Position numbers and translations under genes: made by a program
Notes under the pieces: model-generated
Databases searched by the model: none
What the model saw: the letters and a program-made list of their open reading frames with translations, nothing else
What the model was told of the DNA's origin: nothing
Assembly: GCA_023416275.1 (NCBI GenBank)
Contig: JAEZIB010000003.1
Location: forward strand, 1-49,414
Source of the DNA: Bacillota bacterium
GTDB taxonomy: Bacteria; Bacillota; Clostridia; Acetivibrionales; DSM-1351
Length of the DNA: 49,414 nucleotides
Reading direction: 5' to 3'
In this document: positions 40,012 through 49,076 of the stretch, in pieces
How the letters are laid out: every line of letters begins with the position of its first letter
Position numbering within the stretch: the first letter of the stretch is position 1

Positions 40012-41937
40012 TTAGTCCTCCATATCCTTCATATCTCCAAAATTTTCTCCAAGTGCCGCCTCTGCTACTATTGGTACATTGAAGCCCTCAAAAGGCAAAG
40101 CCTCCATACTCCCCTTAATAAGTAGGGCAGCTTCCTTTGCTCTTTCCCTTGGTACTTCAAATACCAATTCATCATGTATCTGTAATAACGGCTTTATCCA
40201 TTTCCTTTCCTGAAGGTCTTCAAGTATTCTTGCTATTGCAAGCTTCAAAATTTCTGCAGCAGTCCCTTGAATCGGAGTATTAAGAGCACATCGCTGTGCA
40301 AAGCTCTTTTTACCCCAGTCATATGAGTTGATATCGGGAAGGTATCTTCTTCTTCCTAGATAAGTCTCAGTGTATTTTCTAACCGCCGCTTTTTTCTTGA
40401 CCTCTTCCTGCCACTGAGATAACATTGGATAACCTGACTTTAAGTTTGATATAATCTGCTCGCACTCTGAAAGCGTGGTATTAAGTCCAGCCTTAAACTT
40501 AAGAGTCTTTTGCAAGCCTTTTGGAAACAGACCAAAAAACGTACCAAAATTGCAGTTCTTCGCAATGGTTCTGCGCTCCTTATATTGCTCTGCATTTTTA
40601 TTTACTGCTTGTTCAAAAGGGATTCTATAAATGACGCTTGTTGTCTGTGCGTGTATATCTCCGCTTGTATAATAGGTTTCAAGCATTTTACTGTCTCTGC
40701 AGTAGAATGCACCCACTCTAAGTTCTATCTGTGAAAAGTCTAAAGAAAGCAGAATGTTTCCATCTGAAGCCTTTATAAATTTTCGTACACCTATTGGATC
40801 GTTGTCCTTTCTTGGGCAATTTTGCAAATTTGGATTTCTGCAGGCGAATCTACCTGTGTCTGTTCCAAGCGGAAAAAGATCTGGATGAATCCTGCCTGTC
40901 TCGCTGTTGATATATTCTAAATATCCATTAATATATGTAGATTTAAGCTTTCCCCATTTACGATATTCTTGTACAAGTTCAAACAGCTTTACAATCTCTG
41001 GTTTATTTTCTCTGCACCAATCAGCAAGTAAAATCATTGCTTCATCATCTGCCGCTTCTTGATATTTAGCAGTTGTTTTCAGCACGGGCAGTTCTAAGTC
41101 TTTATATAAATAGTTTTTGAAAGCTGCTGTGCTGGCATTAGCGCCGATGTCCACATCCCCAATAAAGAAGGTTATATCATCTTTTATTTGTGATAGCTTC
41201 TTCTCTGCTTCCTGCTGTTTTTTTAGCATAAGCTCTCTGTCCATAAGAAGTCCGTTATGCTTCATCATCCCAACATATACAGCAGTTGGCGATTCTACTT
41301 CTTCAACTATATACCTGTGTTTTGGAAGGAATCGGTCAAACCAGTTATTAAAAGTGTGATAAAGCCTTAATGCAAAATCCGAGTCAGCACATGCATAGCG
41401 GATTGTCTCAGTATCCTGTGGGTCAAGCTCATCAAAATGTCTGCCTCCTGTTACTTCCTCAAACTTTGGCATTGTAGTATCATACAGCTCTGGAACCAAG
41501 GTTTTAAGACCGCTGTCTTTTAAATTTCTGAATTCTGTATTACTTTTTAAGGTTAACTGACTTGCTGCAATAGTATCATAGCAGGGACACTGCACTACTG
41601 TTCCTATATGATATAGAAACATAGCTTCAAAACTAAGGTTGTGTGCAAGCTTGATAATATTCCTGTTTTCAAAAACCGCCTTTTTTAAGTAATCGAGTAT
41701 TCTGTTAGGGTTTTCAATATTTTTGCCTATTCTATGATAGAGCGGCACATATATACCACTGCCCTCTGTGACAGAAAAACTAATCCCAACTATAACTGCC
41801 TTATATGGGTCAAGTGCTGCTTTGTCACAATTTCTAAATTTATCAGTAGGGGACGTTTCGAAGTCAAAGGAAATTATCTTGCTATCGCCGATATATGCTT
41901 GAATTTCTTTCATATCTATTATGCATTTGTAGTCCAT
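40012..41937 (-). CDS. family A DNA polymerase
   Basis: 641 residues. An N-terminal 3'-5' exonuclease domain has its first acidic motif in ISFDFETSPT near residue 23 and YACADSDFALRLYH. The polymerase has motif A ILLSLDFSQIELRVGAF near 400, motif B RRTIAKNCNFGTFFGLFPKG near 460 and motif C LLQIHDELVFEVP near 585. It replicates the phage genome. It is four bases from the transferase-like gene and preceded by two RNA hairpins. Confidence 0.95.
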   Translation of the reverse strand: MDYKCIIDMKEIQAYIGDSKIISFDFETSPTDKFRNCDKAALDPYKAVIVGISFSVTEGSGIYVPLYHRIGKNIENPNRILDYLKKAVFENRNIIKLAHNLSFEAMFLYHIGTVVQCPCYDTIAASQLTLKSNTEFRNLKDSGLKTLVPELYDTTMPKFEEVTGGRHFDELDPQDTETIRYACADSDFALRLYHTFNNWFDRFLPKHRYIVEEVESPTAVYVGMMKHNGLLMDRELMLKKQQEAEKKLSQIKDDITFFIGDVDIGANASTAAFKNYLYKDLELPVLKTTAKYQEAADDEAMILLADWCRENKPEIVKLFELVQEYRKWGKLKSTYINGYLEYINSETGRIHPDLFPLGTDTGRFACRNPNLQNCPRKDNDPIGVRKFIKASDGNILLSLDFSQIELRVGAFYCRDSKMLETYYTSGDIHAQTTSVIYRIPFEQAVNKNAEQYKERRTIAKNCNFGTFFGLFPKGLQKTLKFKAGLNTTLSECEQIISNLKSGYPMLSQWQEEVKKKAAVRKYTETYLGRRRYLPDINSYDWGKKSFAQRCALNTPIQGTAAEILKLAIARILEDLQERKWIKPLLQIHDELVFEVPRERAKEAALLIKGSMEALPFEGFNVPIVAEAALGENFGDMKDMED

Positions 41938-41967
41938 AATTTGTAATAACTAATCCTTTCTGCTCAT

Positions 41968-42053
41968 GTCAGGGAGTAAGTGCAATACAGGCTCTACTCC
42001 CTGACTAAAAAGCAATCTTCTCTACTTGTTACTAGAAGGAAGTGTTCTATTCA
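41968..42053 (-). promoter_or_regulatory. two hairpins upstream of the polymerase gene
   Basis: In the 123-bp gap before the polymerase start: perfect 11-bp arms GTCAGGGAGTA / TACTCCCTGAC (41968-41978, 41995-42005), and GGAAG.GTGT / ACAC.TTCC (about 42039-42062, arms one bulge). Neither is followed by a good T-run, so RNA processing or translational control seems likelier than termination. Confidence 0.55.
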
Positions 42054-42060
42054 CACCTTC

Positions 42061-42831
42061 CTAACTGTTAGAAGCTTCCTGATGTTTAAGCGGCTCTATA
42101 ACCTCGCCTGTTTCTGCATCTACCATATTAGTATCATCAGCACTGGAATCCATATCAAAGCCGACATTTTTGCTGTAGGCTTTAACCTGTTCTGATAGTT
42201 TATTTATAAGGGCAAATTCCTCAGAGGTTAGCTGTCTTTCAACAGCAAACTGTGCCTGGGAATATGCAATTCCACCACTGTTTACTGCCTTTTTCAGTGA
42301 AAATTTTGTAACTACGCAATTTGACTTTTTCCCCTTAGACAAAAGGCGTTTTATATATCTTGTAAACTCCTTTAGTGAGCCTGTCGGAAGTGAAAGCAGT
42401 AAGGGGAATATTTCACCTTCACGCAATACATAAATCCTTCGTCTGTTCTTGCAGGCTTTGGAACCGTTTTCACCGCTGCCGAACTGGTTGTACGGGCACT
42501 TTGCACAGCTCCCTCCAGGATTGCCTTCTCCGGTAAGACCATCAAAACTTCCACAGTCTGGTGGCTGATTGCCTCCTGTATATTTACTCTGATAATATGC
42601 ATGAAGCGGATGGTGATACAGAATTACCGCACTGAACTCTTTGACTGCATCTGGTTCATTGGGATTATCTCCAGGAACCTCAAATACTGTTGAACCCGCA
42701 CTTGGTATTTTGATTCTTTCAAAGCCTCCATCAAGACCATCAAGCTCCTCTGCCATAGCTCCTGTCATATTAAACTCAGCTAAATTTGTAAAACCTGTAT
42801 TTGAAACTTCTAACTCAGCATTTTTAGTCAT
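42061..42831 (-). CDS. phage replication-region protein with Cys4 site
   Basis: 256 residues from the ATG that follows GGAGG; an ATG five codons earlier overlaps that site and is unlikely. A central zinc-binding knuckle is visible: PDCGSFDGLTGEG...GGSCAKCPYN...SKACKNRR. The sequence around it is mixed beta (IYVLREGEIFPLLLSLPTGS) with an acidic C-terminus (DMDSSADDTNMVDAETGEVI). It takes the place that ssDNA-binding proteins occupy in related phages; acidic tail and basic core would suit that, but I cannot name the family. Confidence 0.62.
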   Translation of the reverse strand: MTKNAELEVSNTGFTNLAEFNMTGAMAEELDGLDGGFERIKIPSAGSTVFEVPGDNPNEPDAVKEFSAVILYHHPLHAYYQSKYTGGNQPPDCGSFDGLTGEGNPGGSCAKCPYNQFGSGENGSKACKNRRRIYVLREGEIFPLLLSLPTGSLKEFTRYIKRLLSKGKKSNCVVTKFSLKKAVNSGGIAYSQAQFAVERQLTSEEFALINKLSEQVKAYSKNVGFDMDSSADDTNMVDAETGEVIEPLKHQEASNS

Positions 42832-43040
42832 TATAAATTCCTCCATAATCTTTATTTGTTATTAAATTCACTCTATATGAAAGCATTTCTGCACTTATTT
42901 ACTGTTTCAATATTCTTTTTCTTAATCGTTAATTCTTGTGACTTTAGTTCCTATTTCTTAGTTAAATGTTCTTCGGTCCGTTTTTCTTAGTTCAATATTG
43001 CTTAGAATTCTTTATTTCTTTTATCTTCGCATCAGATAAG

Positions 43041-43454
43041 CTATTTTGCTGCTTTTCTGACCCCGACTGAGGTCTTTTCAAAGACTGTCACCAGTCCATC
43101 AAGCCAATCAGGTAATAAATCCTCGTTTTCTGCTGTTTGTTCCTTTACGAATGCTGAAAGGGAATTAGCATTTACAGTTTCATAAACTAATTCACCATAA
43201 CCATTTTCTTTGAGTCTGTTATATAACTCAGTTTTCTTTTCTACTACCGCAGAAGCTCTTGCTGTTGTAGTTAGATAAAACATCGTGCCACTTCTAGTAA
43301 AGCTCTGTGTTTCAGTTTCTGCCATAAGCTCAGATAAAGCGTAGTCTGTTTCATCTATCTTGGTGTTAATGTCCTTTACCTCCTGCTCTGCCTTCTTCTT
43401 TGCTTCCTTAAGTTCTTTAAGTTCGTCAGCTAATTCGAATAGTTTAGTACTCAT
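43041..43454 (-). CDS. phage protein with N-terminal coiled coil
   Basis: 137 residues. Residues 1-45 are a coiled coil (LFELADELKELKEAKKKAEQ EVKDINTKI). The rest is a small mixed domain (RLKENGYGELVYETVNANSL SAFVKEQ). It lies between helicase and Cys4-protein genes in the replication block, transcribed with them. Not recognised. The 194-bp gap 42847-43040 is AT-rich and shows nothing but short TTCTTAGTT repeats. Confidence 0.65.
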   Translation of the reverse strand: MSTKLFELADELKELKEAKKKAEQEVKDINTKIDETDYALSELMAETETQSFTRSGTMFYLTTTARASAVVEKKTELYNRLKENGYGELVYETVNANSLSAFVKEQTAENEDLLPDWLDGLVTVFEKTSVGVRKAAK

Positions 43455-43460
43455 TTCTTT

Positions 43461-44105
43461 TCACCTCCCCTTAAGCACAAAAGGGTTTGCTCCGTTTGTA
43501 TATTCATCAACAAGCATTCTTGCTAAATCTGCTTTATTCTGAAGTGCCTTAAGCACCTTTTCATCAACTGTGCCTTTGGCAGATAAATAAATGTAAGTAC
43601 AATTTTTCTTTTGCCCAACTCTATGAATTCGTGCTTTTGTCTGTTCAAAGTTGCTCATTGAATAGTCCAGCGAATAGAACACCATTGTGTTTGCTGCTGT
43701 GAGTGTGATACCAAGTCCTGCTGTTGCAATCTGCCCTATGAAGACTTTAATATCAGGATTGATTTGGAACTGTGACACCTGTGTTTCTCTATCTTTAATG
43801 CCACCCATAATGAGGGAGTAATTTAGTTTTTTCTTTTGAAGCAGTTTTTCAATAGCTTTTATCTCAGCTATGAACCTTGCAATAACCACCAGCTTTTTAT
43901 CCTCGTTTACCGCTTCATCAATTATATCTGAAAGCGCCTCAAGCTTAGCGGTGCTGACATTGGTCACCATACTGTTGTCATCAGCTATAAATCCTCCTGT
44001 AAGTTGGGATAATCGTAGCAGTCTGGTCAGAACATTTGTGATGGTTACTTCACCCTTGGATAACTCTGCATAACTGTCTTTCACCAAGTCCTTATAAATT
44101 CGTGC
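43461..44105 (-). pseudogene. SNF2-type DNA helicase, C-terminal fragment
   Basis: About 215 residues remain. They hold helicase motifs IV-VI of the SNF2 type: KLVVIARFIAEIKAIEKLLQ, then FIGQIATAGLGITLTAANTM, VFYSLDYS and QTKARIHRVGQKKNCTYIYL. The frame runs right up to about 44105 (ARIYKDLVKDSYAEL is typical family text), after which the sequence belongs to another locus. The ATP-binding half is missing, so the enzyme cannot work. Confidence 0.9.
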
Positions 44106-44112
44106 CGCACGA
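44100..44112. other. junction palindrome between prophage and foreign module
   Basis: TCGTGC-C-GCACGA, a perfect 13-bp odd palindrome with mostly G/C bases in very AT-rich surroundings. It sits exactly where the helicase fragment (minus) and the first gene of the next module (plus) are both cut. It could be a recombination point, a deletion scar or an assembly join. Confidence 0.6.
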
Positions 44113-44944
44113 TTACATAGACAACAAATTTGATACGGCTATTGAAGTTACCAAAGATGGATATAGCGTTAAAATTTCTTTTTTATCTGAGACAGACAAT
44201 TCTGAATTAAACCAATATATTTCAGATGGTAAAGCACAATTCGTATATCACCTTGAGTGTGCTCAAACAGGATTCCGCATGGTGGTTTGCACAGACAAAC
44301 AAGAACATTCACATATTATTCCAGATAAGAACCTAAATGGACGACTTCAAATTTGTCCATTCATTGTTGCCAAGGATAATATTACAGATTATGTTAATAC
44401 ATCTTTTCACGAAGATTATAGAGGATTTAAGTTCAATATTGAATCGGGTTGCGTGATGGCAATAGGTAAGCAAGTCAATGCTGATATTGAAAAAGATATC
44501 AATGATTTATCAAATCCTCCCTCGGTTTTTAGTATTGTTAAAAACTCAGACGAAGCAATCTTGGGAATGATGGTCGATATGAATAAAAATAAAATTGTAA
44601 TTAAACTACCCGAAAAGGATTATTACAATTTTAAAAGTATAAAAGACAATCCTCAAGTGCAACCCATGCTTAATTCTTTAGTTGTAATACCTGCATTGAT
44701 ATATGTTTTAGAAGAACTTGCACGTCGTGATTACGGCGAGCGTTATGAATACAGTGGGTATGCATGGTATAGGGCTATAAAAAAAGCATTGCAAACTAGA
44801 TTTAACACCAATGTTGAGACTGAAGTATTTAATGAACTAAATATGCTAGAAACAGCTCAAAAGCTTATTAATATACCTTTAGATGATGCTCTACAGTTCC
44901 TGTGGGAAGGATATAGAAATTTAGGAGAGGATGATGAAGAATGA
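44102..44944 (+). CDS. module protein A, unknown family, 5' end apparently clipped
   Basis: 280 residues from a GTG without any ribosome site. The first coding bases lie inside the junction palindrome, so a few N-terminal codons and the promoter are probably missing. Residues 15-150 are beta-rich with the recurrent pattern GKAQFVYHLECAQTGFRMVV, then LNGRLQICPFIVAKDNITDY and FNIESGCVMAIG. Residues 190-280 are helical. I have seen this pattern in uncharacterised proteins near helicase-containing defence-type loci, but cannot give a family name. It is coupled (ATGA) to the DUF6339-like gene. Confidence 0.6.
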   Translation: MPHDYIDNKFDTAIEVTKDGYSVKISFLSETDNSELNQYISDGKAQFVYHLECAQTGFRMVVCTDKQEHSHIIPDKNLNGRLQICPFIVAKDNITDYVNTSFHEDYRGFKFNIESGCVMAIGKQVNADIEKDINDLSNPPSVFSIVKNSDEAILGMMVDMNKNKIVIKLPEKDYYNFKSIKDNPQVQPMLNSLVVIPALIYVLEELARRDYGERYEYSGYAWYRAIKKALQTRFNTNVETEVFNELNMLETAQKLINIPLDDALQFLWEGYRNLGEDDEE

Positions 44945-45678
44945 AACTTCAGTTTATAGAAGAGGATAATCTAATTGCTTTAAAAAGCAATCTTTCTAGC
45001 CTAGCACCCAATTTTACAAAACCAGATAATACTTGGCTTACTGAGTATTTTGGACATTCGCCATTCGTTGACTCAAAATTTATTGTGGAGGATTTTGTAT
45101 TAGATATGTCTAAAGAAAAAGCGAAAGCGTATTTAACAGAGTTTGAGAATGTAAAGAGAGTATATAATAGACTTAAATTTTTATCTGATTCACAAGCGTC
45201 TGATGAAAGACTTTGGACAGGTTTATGTTTAGGACATTTTTGGGAATACACTAAGTATCGCTGGAATATTTCTACTCCAAATAGTATACTAGAGCATTTT
45301 ATGTGTGGTTCTGGTGGTCACCGTGGTTTAATCAGAAATGCCATTTCTAGGTTGTGGTGGATTGGACGACTGACGTATGACAACACAGGGAAACGTTCTA
45401 ACCCCTTTGAATTAACTGAATTTGTGTGTGAAAATGCAGATAATGTTTTTCATGTACTGGAAAGAAATACGTCTAACAACCCGATGATTGTTCATGCCTT
45501 TTTATCTGCAATTATTGATTCAAGAACCGCTGGTGTTCCTATTAATACTAATATTGTAGGAGACCTAGCAAAATATTTAAATTTACTTGGTGGTACCTAT
45601 ATTTTAGATTGTCTTCCATATCAACAAATTTATGATAAAATAATGGCGAAGTCAATGTCATATAAAAAAGATAAGTAA
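44941..45678 (+). CDS. DUF6339-like protein
   Basis: 245 residues: DERLWTGLCLGHFWEYTKYR near 85, then RGLIRNAISRLWWIGRLTYD near 127, and NPFELTEFVCENA. The W-x-x-L/C-x-G-x-F-W-E-Y ... LIRNxxSRLWWxGxLTYD text matches, from memory, DUF6339, a family of unknown function. All-helical, no catalytic motif evident. Its ATG overlaps the TGA of gene A, and gene C begins 24 bp later, so the three work as one operon. Confidence 0.75.
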   Translation: MKLQFIEEDNLIALKSNLSSLAPNFTKPDNTWLTEYFGHSPFVDSKFIVEDFVLDMSKEKAKAYLTEFENVKRVYNRLKFLSDSQASDERLWTGLCLGHFWEYTKYRWNISTPNSILEHFMCGSGGHRGLIRNAISRLWWIGRLTYDNTGKRSNPFELTEFVCENADNVFHVLERNTSNNPMIVHAFLSAIIDSRTAGVPINTNIVGDLAKYLNLLGGTYILDCLPYQQIYDKIMAKSMSYKKDK

Positions 45679-45702
45679 TAATTTTATGAAAGGGTGCAGC
45701 TA

Positions 45703-48700
45703 ATGTGTAATATTGAGAATTTTTATTCGGACAGCAAATTTGAAAATATTGTATTCTACTTAAAAGAAAATGGTATCCTTTCAGTCAAAGAACTTATTAA
45801 TTTTAATTTTGAAAAATTATGGTACGTTCCGGGCATTTTACCTGAAGTAATTGTTGACGCACAAAACATGTATACTTTTTATTTAGAAAGTGGAAGTAAA
45901 ATAATAAATAGAAATGTCACGGAGCCATCCAGTGATAATAATATAAATATCAGTCATGAAGATTTAATATATACTCCACCAATAACTACAAAAAAGGAGT
46001 CGACAATTACATTAGATAATATTGCAGGCATTAAAGAAGATGTTTGTTGTACAAGTGATGCGTTAATCGAAGATGTTTATTCAGGGATACCCAGAAATTT
46101 AGCCTTTGTTAATTGGTGTAAAGCCAATGAAAAAACACTAATGAGTCAAATTACAGTTGATGACTTTGATAAGGCAAAGACACTAAAGGGACTGGGAGTA
46201 TCTTCTGCCGAAAGGTTATTAGATGTTTATCATAAATTTTATGGAGGCGAGGGAATTTGCCTGAGTAAAGATTCTTTTAATTTTGTGCATTTATCAGATA
46301 AAACTCTCACTGAAGTGCTAATTGAAGATGTTTTCTCCAGTTTTCCACATGGTGAACAGTTAATTCGTCATTGTCATACCCAAGGGATTAAAACTATTGC
46401 TGATATGCAAAACTTTTCTTTTGACTATAAAGAAATAAAAGGAATCGGGATAGCTTCTATGCAGAAATTACAACAAGTATATCTTGACGTAGTTATGAGT
46501 CTCTCTACAGAGACTTACGTAGAAGCTGATCGGTTTTATAACATTCCTCAAGTCAATCGTAGCATCCCGTTGAAAAACGAATATTTAAATAATAATAATT
46601 ATTTTTATCTAGAAGATATTTGCCAAAGAGGTTTGCCGCTAGATCTTTACATTCATGTAAAAGAAACAATTGAAAAATACTATACACCAATTGGTGATAT
46701 TTTTGCAGAAAAAGTGGACTCACTTAAAGAGTCTGTTCATGTATGTTTTATCCGTAGAGTTAAAGGAGATACATTACAAAAAATAGCAGACAGTCTTAAT
46801 ATATCCCGAGAAAGAGTACGTCAAGTTGTATTAAAAGCTGTACAGGAGCTTGCTAATTATTCAAATATTATTGCATCCGTACTACTATTCCCAAATAAAA
46901 CCTCCTTTGCCTATAGTAACATAGAAGCTTTGTTTAGCAATTCAATACACGCAGAAAGTTGCAAATATGTTTTGCGGGAATGTAGTGATGTTATATATCT
47001 TGATTTTGCGGATAAATTTATAAAGAAGTCCATGACATACAACGATTACGATATGGCTCTACATCGTTTTGCAACGGATGTGGTTGGTGATGGAATCTAT
47101 TTTTATGAAAGTTTAGAGAACATAGAAGCTCAACTTCCTGAATATGGCCTAGATGATTTAGGTTTTGAAGACATAATGAATTATCTTGTTAAAATTGGCT
47201 ACCATTTTTACGGGGATTATGTCATCAAAGGTAAACAATCCTATGGGGTTATATGCCATGATGCAATTGAGAAATATTTCCCTAATGGCATCAAGTTGGA
47301 CTCTGACCAAACAAATGAGGATATGTTAAAACTCCGTCAAATAATTTCACAAAGATATAATGGGCTTGATCTACCAGATAACAATCGTGCTTTAACAGCC
47401 CGCATTACTCCTCTTCTCGTTCTGTCTGGTAGAGGGCAGTACACTACCATTAAAAGTGTAATCTACGATCGTGACCTTTTTACTGAGATATATAACTATA
47501 TTCTAAATTCTCCACATGAATCTTTATATTATCATGAAGTTTTTGCAAAATTTCAAGGACGCCTATTAGCAGAAACAAGCATATCAAATATCAATTTTCT
47601 TCATGGAATGCTAAAGTATTTGTATCCAAATGGCTTTACATATCAAAGAGACTTGCTTATCAAGAATGGTGCTTCAAGACAAAACATTGATAGTCGTATA
47701 TGCGAGTTGATTATTTCTAAACAAAAGCCGTTAAGCAGAACAGAAATCAAATCTGAAATCTCTGGCCTAAATGACTTTGTTATCTCATTCTCTATCATGC
47801 GTGAACCAAAACTCATTCAATGGGATTATAATATGTTCAATCACATACATAATATTTCAATTTATGCTTTCGAATTGTCTACTATTAGTGAACTCCTCAA
47901 AAATGAAGTTGCTAATTGGGGTGGATACTTAAGTGATGAACTTCTTTTCAATGCAGTAAAAAGAACTTTACCAGAATTTATTAGAAGAAATAACATAACT
48001 AACTCCTTGAATATGTATTACATAATAGCTTTCTATTTTGATAAAGAGTATCGGTTCCGCAGACCTCATATTATTACACATTATTTTCCTGTTGACGAGC
48101 TTACTGTTCTTAGTGTTACAAAGGCTATTCTAAATTGCACTACCAAAATAAACTATACCGAATATGTGCAATTATCAGAAAAATTGTGTTGGGCATCTGG
48201 CACTTTTTATTCTGTGTTTTCTGAACTAGAAAAGGAATATGTACGAATTTCTGAGAATGATTATATTTCAAGAAACACCTTTGTAATTCCACCTGATGTA
48301 CTTAGTGCCTTATGCATGAAGCTATCACATCTTACACAAACAAGTGATTATTTTGCTTTAAGTTCAATTTTTGATTTTACATGCTTCCCTCCCAGTGATT
48401 ATGAGTGGAATGGTTTTTTAGTAGAAACGATTATTTCAGAACTAGATACAGGATTTAAAATATTAGCTCCTCAAATTAAAGACCGAAGATATCAAAGAGG
48501 AATAATTGTACCAATAAATTATCCTGCATTTTCGTTTGAACAATTAGTAGTAAATATTATGCAGCATGATAACATTACAACCCTGAGCGAAGCAGAAATG
48601 CTTAATTACTTAAAAAATAAAGGTATAATTTCAAAAATAATACCCCAGGAGCTTTATGATAGTCCGTTGTTAGCTTTTAAAAATCAAATGTTCAGGCTTA

Positions 48701-48723
48701 TAAATAAGTTCTTTCTTGACTAG
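45703..48723 (+). CDS. large protein with RpoA-CTD-like repeats and sigma-70 region 4 HTH
   Basis: About 1006 residues from the ATG eight bases after AAAGGG (a GTG three codons upstream is in frame). Three helix-hairpin-helix units resemble the RNA polymerase alpha C-terminal domain: about 8-60 (KENGILSVKELINFNFEKLW), 110-172 (LIEDVYSGIPRN ... LKGLGVSSAERLLDVY) and 203-262 (LIEDVFSSFPHG ... IKGIGIASMQKLQQVY). The last two are clear repeats of each other. About 340-382 is sigma region 4.2: GDTLQKIADSLNISRERVRQ. The remaining 620 residues look like several winged-helix or helical units. It is a DNA-binding protein built from transcription-machinery parts; function unknown. Confidence 0.7.
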   Translation: MCNIENFYSDSKFENIVFYLKENGILSVKELINFNFEKLWYVPGILPEVIVDAQNMYTFYLESGSKIINRNVTEPSSDNNINISHEDLIYTPPITTKKESTITLDNIAGIKEDVCCTSDALIEDVYSGIPRNLAFVNWCKANEKTLMSQITVDDFDKAKTLKGLGVSSAERLLDVYHKFYGGEGICLSKDSFNFVHLSDKTLTEVLIEDVFSSFPHGEQLIRHCHTQGIKTIADMQNFSFDYKEIKGIGIASMQKLQQVYLDVVMSLSTETYVEADRFYNIPQVNRSIPLKNEYLNNNNYFYLEDICQRGLPLDLYIHVKETIEKYYTPIGDIFAEKVDSLKESVHVCFIRRVKGDTLQKIADSLNISRERVRQVVLKAVQELANYSNIIASVLLFPNKTSFAYSNIEALFSNSIHAESCKYVLRECSDVIYLDFADKFIKKSMTYNDYDMALHRFATDVVGDGIYFYESLENIEAQLPEYGLDDLGFEDIMNYLVKIGYHFYGDYVIKGKQSYGVICHDAIEKYFPNGIKLDSDQTNEDMLKLRQIISQRYNGLDLPDNNRALTARITPLLVLSGRGQYTTIKSVIYDRDLFTEIYNYILNSPHESLYYHEVFAKFQGRLLAETSISNINFLHGMLKYLYPNGFTYQRDLLIKNGASRQNIDSRICELIISKQKPLSRTEIKSEISGLNDFVISFSIMREPKLIQWDYNMFNHIHNISIYAFELSTISELLKNEVANWGGYLSDELLFNAVKRTLPEFIRRNNITNSLNMYYIIAFYFDKEYRFRRPHIITHYFPVDELTVLSVTKAILNCTTKINYTEYVQLSEKLCWASGTFYSVFSELEKEYVRISENDYISRNTFVIPPDVLSALCMKLSHLTQTSDYFALSSIFDFTCFPPSDYEWNGFLVETIISELDTGFKILAPQIKDRRYQRGIIVPINYPAFSFEQLVVNIMQHDNITTLSEAEMLNYLKNKGIISKIIPQELYDSPLLAFKNQMFRLINKFFLD

Positions 48724-48822
48724 GAAACCGGGCACTACATCACTCCATCCTTCACGTTCATGGTACATATCGATGCACCCACGTATATACATGCAATCCG
48801 CTTTTTAAATGTTACACATTAG

Positions 48823-48888
48823 CTAATGGATTTTTCCTCTTATGTAAACTACTTTCTCAACGTGCACATTATATAAGAAAATACCCTT
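48823..48888 (-). pseudogene. short ORF tail with HVEKVV, methyltransferase-3'-end-like
   Basis: Minus strand reads ...GIFLYNVHVEKVVYIRGKIH then stop (48823-48825). HVE(C/K/S/T)VVL near the C-terminus is the signature of RlmD/TrmA-type 23S rRNA uracil methyltransferases, whose 3' end (rum/rlmD) is a known integration target of Bacillota mobile elements. The body of the gene is absent. Shares GCACGTTGAG with the second tail at 49077-49187. Confidence 0.4.
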
Positions 48889-48919
48889 TTTAGGGAGAAT
48901 TATTTTCTCTTATTACAGT

Positions 48920-48961
48920 AAACAAAAGCGCAAAATCCCTTTCCTATTTGCGCTTTTGTTT
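48920..48961. terminator. bidirectional terminator-like perfect palindrome
   Basis: Perfect 15-bp arms AAACAAAAGCGCAAA / TTTGCGCTTTTGTTT with a 12-base loop. A-run and T-run ends allow function on both strands. It follows the large module gene by about 200 bp and likely ends its transcript. Bases 48724-48822 show no gene. Confidence 0.8.
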
Positions 48962-49076
48962 ATTTTCGCGCTTTTGAACGACCCCCTTCGCCGAAAAGCA
49001 TCAAAAAAGTGTGTCCACAGAAACATAAAACACACAACAAAAAAGGGGCTTATCGTCCCGAACCTTTGATATCAAG

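Noticed and set aside
43461..44105. SNF2 helicase as the fourth gene of the right-hand module
   Set aside because: It is on the opposite strand, joins the phage replication operon with phage-like spacing, and its text is that of phage SNF2 proteins; it is cut by the junction rather than part of the module.
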